From positions 247,853,436 to 247,917,435 of the forward strand of contig OZ005648.1 in the NCBI GenBank assembly GCA_963930645.1: a stretch of 64,000 nt of DNA, given 5' to 3'. The position numbers and the translations under genes are program-made. Of this stretch, positions 56,508 through 64,000 are shown in pieces (position 1 is the stretch's first letter; every line of letters begins with the position of its first letter). The notes beneath the pieces are model-generated. The model made no database searches and had not been told where the DNA came from. It saw only the letters and a program-made list of their open reading frames with translations. This DNA comes from Salticus scenicus. Its lineage: Eukaryota; Arthropoda; Arachnida; Araneae; Salticidae.

Positions 56508-57260
56508 GTCGGAGCCCATTCATACCTAAAACAGCTATTTTCTTTATTCAAAGAAGAAAAATTACAAAATTTTGCTTCCCAACACCAAATAACCTGGCAC
56601 TTTATTCCCCCGTATGCTCCAAATTTTGGGGGACTCTGGGAAGCGTCGATAAAATTAGCCAAACATCATTTGGTAAAAATCACACAAGGAGCCATCTTAA
56701 CTTTCGAGGAACTTTCCACCTTTCTATGTCAAATAGAGGCTGTTATAAATTCGCGGCCTCTAACACCATTGTCCAATGCGCCTAATGATTGCGCAGCTTT
56801 AACCCCCGGACATTTTTTGATTGGATCTGCATTATTAGAATTGCCAGAACTATCGTTACCAAACAATTCTCTTAGTCTTTCTTCTAGGTATAAGCTCTTA
56901 TTGCAGATGAAGGAAACGTTTTGGAAGAGGTGGAAAGCACAATACCTGCCAACCTTGCTGCATAGATCCAAAAGAACCAACAACCACCGTCACAACTTTT
57001 CTCCAGGGGAACTCGTCCTCCTGAAAAATAAAGCATCACCTCCACTCCATTGGGATCTAGCAAGAATCATCAAGTTGATTCCCGGACCTGACGGAATCGC
57101 CAGGGTCCTCCAACTTCAGACACCTGCTGGAACTCTTATTCGAACAGTCTCCCAGGTTGTCCCTTTTTCAAGTATTTCGACTCCTGCTCCGGTGCCTTCC
57201 CGCCCCGCCCAGCCTGTTGATTCATGGGAAGCGGTGACGGCGACAGCCGATCAGAAGTAG
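56508..57260 (+). pseudogene. pol: BEL/Pao integrase C-terminal part and DUF5641-type tail
   Basis: Same frame, after the TAA. VGAHSYLKQLFSLF, then WHFIPPYAPNFGGLWEASIK supplies the catalytic Glu (56640-56642), completing D-D-E. Then VINSRPLTPLSN, LTPGHFLIGSALLELPE, WKRWKAQYLPTLLHRSK and PGELVLLKNKASPPLHWDLA, the conserved C-terminal region of BEL/Pao integrases (DUF5641-like). The frame runs 46 bp into the 3' LTR before its TAG at 57258, so LTR start and coding end overlap. Confidence 0.85.
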
Positions 57261-57792
57261 ACAGTCATGTGACCAGAGAGAGAAACAAAACTCATTCTTT
57301 TTCTTTTTTTATTATTGATTCTGGTTTTCTCTCTGAACTATTCGAAAAACGGAAGTAACTTTATTCTTGAATTGACATTCTAATATTCAGGCTGAATTCG
57401 TACAGCCAAGTAATCCATTAATTGTTATATTATTCAAATAATAAGTATTATTCTGTTTATTCTTTATAATTCATTCAAGGCATAAAAAAAAAATGCCTTT
57501 ATACGTATTCGGAATGTTTAAACCTGTGCTCAAATACTTGAAAGATTCTGTTTTTTTGTTCATCAAGATTCTGTATTAAATTCGATAATTAAAATCAAGT
57601 ATATCAGTGATTTGACTTCGCATCTCTTTTCATGAGTGGCCTACATTTACTTCAAGCATCCGGGAAATACAGGAGAGAGGTGAGTTAGATTTAACTTAAT
57701 ATTATGCATGCTAAAACTTAGTTTCGTTTTAATAAAATGTTTTTGATGCAGGTCAATTCTTTATGCATGAGTCTAGTTATAATTAATCAACA
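57215..57792 (+). repeat. 3' LTR of BEL/Pao element
   Basis: 578 bp, same length and termini as the 5' LTR and 99.5% identical by eye. The 20 bp just upstream (CCTTCCCGCCCCGCCCAGCC) are pyrimidine-rich, so the usual polypurine tract is not visible. Confidence 0.95.
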
Positions 57793-57797
57793 GGTAG
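57793..57797. other. right target-site duplication of BEL/Pao element
   Basis: GGTAG, matching 51312-51316. Confidence 0.9.
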
Positions 57798-57880
57798 CAA
57801 AACGGTCATTTCCCCTAAAATTATACGGTCAAATACCGTGATTTTACATTTTTTTTTTTTTTTTTTTTTTTTACAGTGTA
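57798..57880 (+). repeat. right part of the repeat hosting BEL/Pao
   Basis: CAAAACGGTCATTTCCCCTA continues the tandem unit interrupted at 51316. It ends in a T-tract of about 27 and TTACAGTGTAG, tips similar to those of the CACTGTAAAA elements, so the host may itself be a transposon of that kind. Confidence 0.6.
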
Positions 57881-58156
57881 GATATGGGCTTTGTACAAAT
57901 AAAGTTTTAAGCAAACCAATTCAGAAGTATTTTTTTATGTGAATTTGAAGTTTTCAAGTGGCCGGCACTTGGAAACAAGAAGGTGGATCAAGTTGATTAA
58001 CCAAGATATCAAATACATTTATAAGATAAGTCTACTACTATACAAATTTAGTTCGAATTAATTCAGCATTTCAAAAGTTATCATGATGACAAATTTTCAA
58101 GTGTCTGCCACTTGGAAACAAAATGGCAGAGCAAGTTGCCTAATGAACTAATCCAA

Positions 58157-58581
58157 CATTTAAACATTATATACAACGTAAACTTAATTTATATATCCCA
58201 TTCTGTTCTCCTATAACTATTAAACAATTAACCCTTCATGACCGCGTCTTAAATGGACCCACTGGAGGAGTCTATCAAATTCCCATCGAAAACAATAAAG
58301 AACTTTTCTATTATATTGGACAGACTAAGAGGACTTTAAATAAAAGAATACAAGAACATATACGAAATATCAAAGAAGGAAATAGTTCTACTCTAGTCGA
58401 CTTCGTTTATGCCAACGAAAACGCTAACCCTATATGGGATAAAACCAAAATTATTATAGCACCATCTACTATCCAAGAACTTTACATTTCCGAAGCTATT
58501 AATATAATTAAATGCAAAAATACAATAAATTACAAAGATGCTGCAATTTTGCCAATAATTTGGCACAATATTATAAAATAG
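58157..58581 (+). pseudogene. GIY-YIG endonuclease domain of Penelope-like element
   Basis: The frame is open from the insertion boundary to TAG at 58579-58581, with no ATG, as expected for a 5'-truncated copy. After KQLTLHDRVLNGPTG comes GVYQIPIENN, then LFYYIGQTKRTLNKRIQEHI: the GIY (here GVY) and YIG motifs and the conserved R..EH helix of the GIY-YIG fold. EAINIIKCKNTINYKDAA follows with the usual downstream glutamate. In Penelope-like elements this domain nicks the target. The frame is intact over its length. It is clearly different from the fragment at 18619-19068, so two Penelope lineages are present. Confidence 0.75.
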
Positions 58582-58807
58582 CTAATAGTTTATTTCTGCT
58601 AATTCATGATGGTTTTTCTCCTACAATAGTCTCGTGTGGTATTTCAATAGTTCCAGCTTCTTTCACTTTTCTTAGCTCCTTGATCCAACCTTTACTGGAC
58701 TTCAAATTGACTTTGCTGATATTCACGTTATTAAAAGACTTAACTGCTGACTGTGAAAAGAAAAAAATATTTAAAAACTGCTCATTGGAAACGAATAATA
58801 AAAATCC

Positions 58808-58850
58808 CTGATGATGCTTTACTGTTAAAGCGAAAAGCTTCGGATAAATT
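58808..58850 (+). ncRNA. hammerhead-ribozyme-like motif, degenerate
   Basis: CTGATGA (58808-58814) is followed by a short hairpin (GCTTT..AAAGC) and CGAAA (58831-58835), then AGC-TTCG-GAT. CUGAUGA plus stem II plus GAAA is the hammerhead core, and hammerheads are known in Penelope-like elements. One unpaired T sits before stem II, and stem III and the cleavage site are poor, so activity is doubtful. Confidence 0.3.
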
Positions 58851-59828
58851 TTTTTTAACGTCTTTTAAATAAAATTTAATTTTACGTGCGTTTAAAGTGT
58901 TTTTAATATAATTATATCCAAGATACTTGTAAGATATGTCCCCTGTCCAAATTTGTTTCGAATTAATTTAGTATTTCAAAAAATATCGTGATACAAATTT
59001 TTCAAGTGGTAGCGTGATTTCAAGTTCCTTGATTTCACTTGGAAACAAAATGGCACAGCAAGTTGCCCAGCGAACTCATTCAAGATATTTGTATGATAAA
59101 TCCACTGTCCAACTTCAGTGCTAATTGGTTCAGTATTACAGAAGTTATCGTGATGAGAAATTTTCAAGTGACCTCCACTTGGAAACGAAATGGCGGAGCA
59201 AGTTGCCCAGCGAACTCATCCAAGATATTTAAAGCATAAATGTGCTGCCTAATTTTGAGTTGAATCAGTTTAGTAGTTCAAAAGTTATCGTGATGACAAA
59301 TTTTCAAGTGGTAGTCTGAATTAATAGGCCGCAACTTTGAGGCAAAATGGAGGAGCACGTTGTTCAGCAAACTCATCTAAGATATATGTAAAACTCCACT
59401 GTCCAACTTCGGTTCGATTCGGTTCATTATTTCAGAAATCATCACGATAATAAATTTTCGAGTGCAGCTTGATTTCAAGTAGCCCCTTTAATTTAATGTA
59501 TCCTCCATTTTGAAACAAAATGGCATAAGTGTTCATTAATAAACTTATTGAGACCCTTATATAGTCAAGAAAATCCGGTCATAAATACTCTTTTTGTTAT
59601 ATGGATTAGAAATTTTGAGGTGGCCGCTACTTGGAAACAAAATGGCGGAGCAACTTGTTTAAAGAATTAATTCAAGATATTTGTTATATAAATCCGCTCT
59701 CCAATTTTGGTTAGATTTGGTTCTTTATCTCAGATGTTATCCTAATGACAAATTTTCCATTATATATATATGTGTGTGTGTGTATAGGTAAATAGATCGC
59801 TAGATAGGTAAACTAAGTGACTAGAGTA

Positions 59829-60050
59829 CACTGTAAAATTTTTTTGCTATGTTACACAACAATATTGAGGCAACCTACTTGCCACAACTTTGTAGAGAAA
59901 TTTTACCAGCTGTAACTGTGTAATCTTACACGTTATGCTACGGTTACACAAGTACAGCTGGTAACATTTCTCTTCATGTTTGTGGTATTTCTCTATATGG
60001 TAAGCTGCCTCAATATTGTTGTGTAATATTACACGAAATTTTTTACAGTG
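59829..60050. mobile_element. palindromic CACTGTAAAA MITE with TA duplication
   Basis: A 222-bp element with tips CACTGTAAAATTTTTT and AAATTTTTTACAGTG, TA on each side (59827-59828, 60051-60052), and imperfect inverted arms of about 105 bp (ACACAACAATATTGAGGCA and TGCCTCAATATTGTTGTGT). TA duplication suggests Tc1/mariner relatives. No coding capacity. Confidence 0.8.
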
Positions 60051-60052
60051 TA

Positions 60053-60490
60053 GGTCGATTTCTAAAGAAATTCACCTAATGTTATTGAAAACCTAATTCA
60101 ACGAAATATCACTATAGGTAATCTTATATTCTACAATAATCTTTGATATCGAAACACGAGAAATATCAAAATCATTATATAAAACAGAGGAGAGGAAAAT
60201 ACGCACATGAAATTACAATAATGGAAAAAACAGATTCTGTAGTATAATTTGCAGCATTTGTTTGTATCTTCCAGATTGGTATGAAATGTCTCATAAATTC
60301 AGTGATTCTAAACGCAAATAAAAACTAGTATATTGTGGCTACCCCATAACTTTCTTCTATATTATCCTATGCAAGTTCACGCAGTGCAAATTATTTATGA
60401 AAATTATTTTCCATGATAAAGGCAGATTATTTTCATTTCAAAGTAGTATAATATCAAATATTAAATGTCGAAAGGAAATCAGTTTTGTGC

Positions 60491-60528
<38 letters not shown>

Positions 60529-62140
60529 TAATTTTTATTTATTTATTTTATTTTTTGATAAAAATGAAAAAAATCAATAAATTTGTTCTAAATTATTACA
60601 GATCTATGGTTCATTTAAAAATATTGGTGAGTTCTTTCCACTGTTACCCATATTAAAAATTTACACCCCCCCGGGTGTGGTAAGGGTGCAAGCGACCCCC
60701 TACATTTACAAAAAAATTTCTTGGTTGATTATTATTATCATAAATATTTAATTTTTTATTTCACATTGAAAAGTTTAAAATAATTCTCATTGTGTATATT
60801 TATGCGAACTTTTGTATACTATACTGGAATGTTAAAAATTATATTAAAAAAAAAAAAAAAAAGTAAGAATAAAAAGAAAGAAAGAAAAAAAATGGGTCGA
60901 CATCGCCACCTGTTGAGAGATTGATCCCCAAATCTAATCAGCATCAATTTATAAATCAAGGTCCAACTAAATATTAAGTTTGGTTTTTCATTCATTTTTT
61001 CATGAGATACAAAGTCCACAAAATTTTTGATACAGACACACAGGTACACAGACAGATTTTTTTCTAAAAATGATCAATTCATGTTTAAAATACTCAAAAG
61101 GTGTAAATCTATTGAAAACCGGAGCTCAAAAATATTCACGAGTCCAATGCATAAATATTGAAGAATGTAATAGAATTAACAATGGAGGATTTTTATTATT
61201 CAAGTAATACAAGTGTTATTTTTGAATAGTTACTAATGTTAGCTCCTAATAACAATAATATTTACTAAAAGTATTAATTCATTTTCATGTTGGTTGTAAA
61301 CGAAGCATAAATTAATATCTGTAGTAGTAGAATTCGGTTAATGCTGGAATCTCAAAAAATAAAATTTTATTCTACGATAAAATTATTGTATATTTAAAGG
61401 TAAATAAAGTTGAGCAAAAGTTAGTTAAGTTCTTCATTTTAGTGTAATTTCTCGTATACTATTATTATTATTATTATTATTTTTCGCAGTTCTCTTATTA
61501 TTATAGAAGTTCTGGTATATTTTTGTATTGGTCATAATTTTAATAATAAATCTCTAAAATAAAATAAATAAATAAAAATATTCAGAAAAATTATTTTTTA
61601 GCTAAGTCTTTGTAATGAACGACTGTTAGCACGTATTTTATTTTTTCAAAAGTTAGATTTTAACGCAGATTTATACAAAGTTTAATCTATTTGCAATATT
61701 AACGCATTTCTCATGAGAAGAGCTATTATGAATTGTGGTAGTAAAAACTAACATGTTTAAAATAAAGTCCGTAAAAGAAAAAAGAAAGAAAGACTAAAAT
61801 CTTAAAAAAAAAAAAAAAAAAAGGGGGGGGGGGGATTTTTGCTTATGGACAAAAATCTGTTTAAAAAAATACACAGTAAAGAAAATTCTATTTTAAAAGT
61901 CCAAAGCACCTTTCTACTTTATTATTTTTTCTTGCCGCAGTATGGAATTTTGCAATATATGCGTAACAATTCTGCATTGTTACAGTTTTTACCTCAAATA
62001 TTCTTTTATTTCTTTCTTGCTTATAGCAATATTTTAGTTATGAATTCTTCCCACTCGTTATGTGTAGTAATGCAATATGAAGATAGATAATTACAAGATA
62101 AAAAGAACCTTTAATATACCATGTTTTTAAATTTTGTGTT
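60053..62140. other. AT-rich intergenic sequence
   Basis: Contains an (AT) run at 60490-60526, poly-A with AAAG at 60846-60890, an ATT repeat at 61462-61482, and poly-A plus poly-G at 61804-61834. A CTGTCTGT-family remnant is near 61030-61100. Short frames only; no gene is recognised. Confidence 0.45.
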
Positions 62141-63175
62141 GAATCATATAAACGCTACCGAAGGCAGCGGGAAAACGGAACAAGTCGCTAAAAGTATTAA
62201 AAAAATTCATTGCTATCGTGTTTTGAGCTATTATAAAAGTTTTAAATGGCTAGCTAGCCAGGAAGTTAGTTAAAAATCGATTGCAAGCTTTGTACTGGTA
62301 ACGCTGCCGAAGGCAGCAGGGTCCCGAAGCAGTTAGTTAAAAATATTTAAAAAAGGCATTTTCACCGAGTTCTGAAAGTTTCAAATGTCTAGCTAGTCGG
62401 GAAGCTAGTTAAATAAATTTTCTGTTGAATCATATAAACGCCGCCGAAGGCAGTAGGAACCTGAAACAGTTGACTAAAAGTATTAAAAAAATGTATTGTC
62501 ACCATGTTCTGAGCAATCCTGAAAGTTTCAAATGTCTAGCTAGTCGGGAAGTTAGGGAAAAATTGATTGCAAGCTTCGTACTGGTAATGCTGCCTGAGGC
62601 AGCAGGAGCCCAAAACAGTTGGCTAAAAGTATTAAAAAATACATTTTCACCGTGTTTTTAACTATTCTGAAAGTTTAAAATATCTAGCTAGTCGGGAAGC
62701 TAGTTAAGTAAATTTTCTGATGAATGATATAAACGCTGCCGAAGGCAGTAGGGACCTGAAACAGTTGACTAAAAGTATTAAAAAATTGTATTGTCACAGT
62801 GTTCAGAGCTATCCTGAAAGTTTCAAATGTCTAGCTAGTCGGGAAGTTAGTGAAAAGTCGACTGCAAGTTGCGTACTGGTAACGCTGTCGAAGGCAGCAG
62901 GAACCCGAAACAGTTGGCTAAAAGCATTATAAAAATGCATTTACACCGTGTTCTGAACTGTTATGAAAGTTTTAAATGTCTAGCTAGTCGGGAAGTTAGT
63001 TAAATAAATTTTCTGTCGAATCATATAAACGCTGCCGAAAGCAGTAGGGACCTGAAACAGTTGACTAAAAGTATTTAAAAAAATGTATTGTCACCGTGTG
63101 CTGAGCTGTCCTGAAAGTTTCAAATGTCTAGCTAGTCGGGAAGTTAGTTAAAATCCGATTGCAAGATTTGTACTG
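62141..63175 (+). repeat. dimeric higher-order tandem array (~285-296 bp)
   Basis: Two related ~145-bp monomers alternate. Type A begins GAATCATATAAACGCTGCCG (62143, 62428, 62722, 63018) and type B begins CTGGTAACGCTGCCGAAGGCAGC (62296, 62580, 62876). Both share AAACAGTTGGCTAAAAGTAT, CACCGTGTTCTGAGC, CTGAAAGTTTCAAATGTCTA and GCTAGTCGGGAAG. About 3.5 dimers are present. Open frames in two dimers are discussed under rejected items. Confidence 0.9.
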
Positions 63176-63360
63176 GACAAACAAACAAACATACAAACAA
63201 ACAAACAAGAATCGAAGTTAATAAAAACATGGTAAAATAGCTGGAAGATTTTTTATTTTTTTTCTGTATTGAATTGAGGGAGGTATTAGTTTCGTAAAAA
63301 TTTTCGATTTCGGTTTTGCGATGGATTCACTCGTTTTGAGAGGTCCGGAATTTAATCTAT
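63176..63360. other. CAAA microsatellite and AT-rich sequence
   Basis: A CAAACAAACATACAAACAAA run at 63178-63210 is followed by GTTAATAAAAACATGGTAAAA. A similar pair (CATACATACAGGTGAAGCTAATAAAAGCG) is inside the Helitron-like element at about 46135-46185. Confidence 0.5.
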
Positions 63361-63740
63361 TTTCTAAAATGTGAGTCTATCTATGTGTCAGTGTGACAAA
63401 ATTTTGTAGCTACTGTATCTCAGGAATTACTGCACAGAATTTCCTACAAATTAAAATGTTGTTGCACCTTGACATAAATTAGTGCCTATCAACTTTTGAT
63501 GAAAATCACCCTGCAGGCAGGGACTGACTTACAGAAGTGTGGGCCCAGAGAAAAATTTTTAATTAGGAATTTCCTTCCATGATTAACATGCACCAAGTAA
63601 ATTTTGTATACATGTAAAATGCTTTTAATTTCAAAATATTGCTGATTCGGGGGCCCCTAATGTAGATGGAGCCTCGGGCGTTTGCACCATTTGCCCCGTG
63701 GGAAATAAGGCTCTGCCTGCTGGTGGAATTGTTACTTCGT
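63361..63740 (+). repeat. family C repeat copy and flank
   Basis: TGTGTCAGTGTGACAAAATTTTGTAGC, CTGTATCTCAGGAATTACTG, CACAGAATTTCCTACAAATT and TAGTGCCTATCAACTTTTGA match 26785-26945. A less A/T-rich segment (63635-63720, GGGGGCCCCTAATGTAGATG) follows and is unassigned. Confidence 0.55.
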
Positions 63741-64000
63741 TATTTCAAAATCTTTAACTTGACAGTATAGGAGAAAAATGTGCACGATGAGAATTGTGAT
63801 TATTTTAAATAAAGTTTTTCTTTTTCTTTCTTTCTTTCTTTTTTTTTTTTTTTTTTTTCATTTTTAACCATATATATATATATACATATACACGTCTCTC
63901 AGGGAAAAAATAAATAAATAAATAAATAAAAATAAAAACGCGTCTTTTAAGATGTTACAGAGCATAAAATTAACTTTCATTGGTTGTTTAGTGTTGTATT
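63741..64000. other. AT-rich window end with microsatellites
   Basis: TTTC repeats and poly-T at 63820-63860, an (AT) run at 63871-63885 and AAAT repeats near 63910. No gene is recognised. Confidence 0.5.

Larger units (their letters stand above)
51317..57792 (+). mobile_element. BEL/Pao LTR retrotransposon, full length, coding region broken
   Basis: A 6,476-bp element with two 578-bp LTRs beginning TG and ending CA and a 5-bp target duplication. Internal order is gag, zinc knuckle, protease, reverse transcriptase, RNase H, integrase, then a C-terminal region, which is the BEL/Pao order. The whole would be one polyprotein frame, but it is interrupted by stops at 53102 (TGA), 54809 (TAG), 55648 (TAA) and 56505 (TAA) and by two frame changes near 55105 and 56225. 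No envelope-like frame is present. LTRs differ at three positions, so the insertion is recent. It could move only with proteins supplied by an intact relative. Confidence 0.95.
58157..58915 (+). mobile_element. 5'-truncated Penelope-like retroelement insertion
   Basis: 759 bp lying between two copies of ATCCAA (58151-58156 and 58916-58921). Joining the flanks restores a normal satellite unit (GAACT.ATCCAAGATA), so the boundaries are well supported. It holds a GIY-YIG coding fragment and about 330 bp of 3' non-coding sequence with a hammerhead-like motif. The reverse-transcriptase part is missing. Confidence 0.75.
57940..59760 (-). repeat. ~150-bp satellite (inverted relative to 36640-37890), split by a retroelement
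   Basis: Units read CAAGTGGCCGGCACTTGGAA, ACAAAATGGC.GAGCAAGTTG, CCCAGCGAACTCATCCAAGA and GTTATCGTGATGACAAATTT. The ACAAAATGGC motif is at about 58113, 59046, 59187, 59345, 59516 and 59638. It is the reverse complement of the array at 36640-37890. The Penelope-like fragment 58157-58915 is inserted in one unit. Confidence 0.8.

Noticed and set aside
58512..58811. 99-codon open frame after the GIY-YIG fragment
   Set aside because: It overlaps the end of the GIY-YIG frame in another phase and extends through the 3' non-coding part of the Penelope-like insertion; no recognisable domain.
62425..62932. Related open frames in two successive satellite dimers, both reading INAAEGSR.LKQLTKSIKK
   Set aside because: Differences between the two copies are mostly amino-acid changing, the other dimers contain stops, and the repeat length is not consistently a multiple of three, so there is no sign of selection on a protein.

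Overview
This is an AT-rich eukaryotic window, by eye about 70% A+T, with many long A/T homopolymers and microsatellites. I recognise no host protein-coding gene and no genuine tRNA, rRNA or other RNA gene. The mixture of repeats (BEL/Pao and Penelope-like retroelements, tRNA-derived SINEs, Tc1/mariner-, pogo- and piggyBac-type elements, Helitron-like elements, satellite units) suggests an invertebrate animal, most likely an arthropod. I cannot fix the group from sequence alone. The window reads as intergenic or deep intronic DNA, and most recognisable content is transposable elements or tandem repeats.

Layout. 0-14 kb: two abutting pogo-like MITEs (232-574), a SINE (2.2 kb), a 1.3 kb element with 14-bp terminal inverted repeats and internal tandem units (2685-3990), a Helitron-like element (5535-7000), an 80-90 bp minisatellite with embedded palindromes (7.7-9.06 kb), and a piggyBac-like MITE (9666-9893). 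14-22 kb: a 3.1 kb Helitron-like element carrying a G-rich minisatellite (14179-17253), a 551-bp tandem duplication leading into a GIY-YIG Penelope-like fragment (17.5-19.07 kb), and a fold-back Tc1/mariner derivative (19977-21383) holding a piggyBac-like MITE and a 201-bp segment that recurs 0.6 kb downstream. 22-45 kb: AT-rich DNA with three copies of one palindromic Tc1/mariner-type MITE, SINEs, a TTTTGTCCGG minisatellite at several loci, and satellite arrays at 36.6-37.9 and 41.2-43.1 kb. 45-64 kb: a second G-rich Helitron-like element (45794-47719), a second copy of the 1.3 kb repeat, a CACTGTAAAA-ended element, two SINEs, a full-length but broken BEL/Pao retrotransposon (51317-57792), a satellite array split by a 5'-truncated Penelope-like insertion with its target duplication, a TA-flanked MITE, and a higher-order tandem array (62.1-63.2 kb).

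The only substantial coding content is the BEL/Pao gag-pol: gag, zinc knuckle, protease, reverse transcriptase, RNase H, integrase and a C-terminal region, spread over three frames by four stop codons and two frameshifts. Its two 578-bp LTRs differ at only three positions, so the insertion is recent although the copy cannot encode an intact polyprotein. Two further fragments encode GIY-YIG endonuclease domains, and one encodes the helix-turn-helix end of a mariner-type transposase.

Boundaries supported by target-site duplications (BEL, two SINEs, one Penelope fragment, the TA- and TTAA-flanked MITEs) are firm. Helitron calls rest on terminal signatures only. All identity statements are by-eye comparisons within the window.
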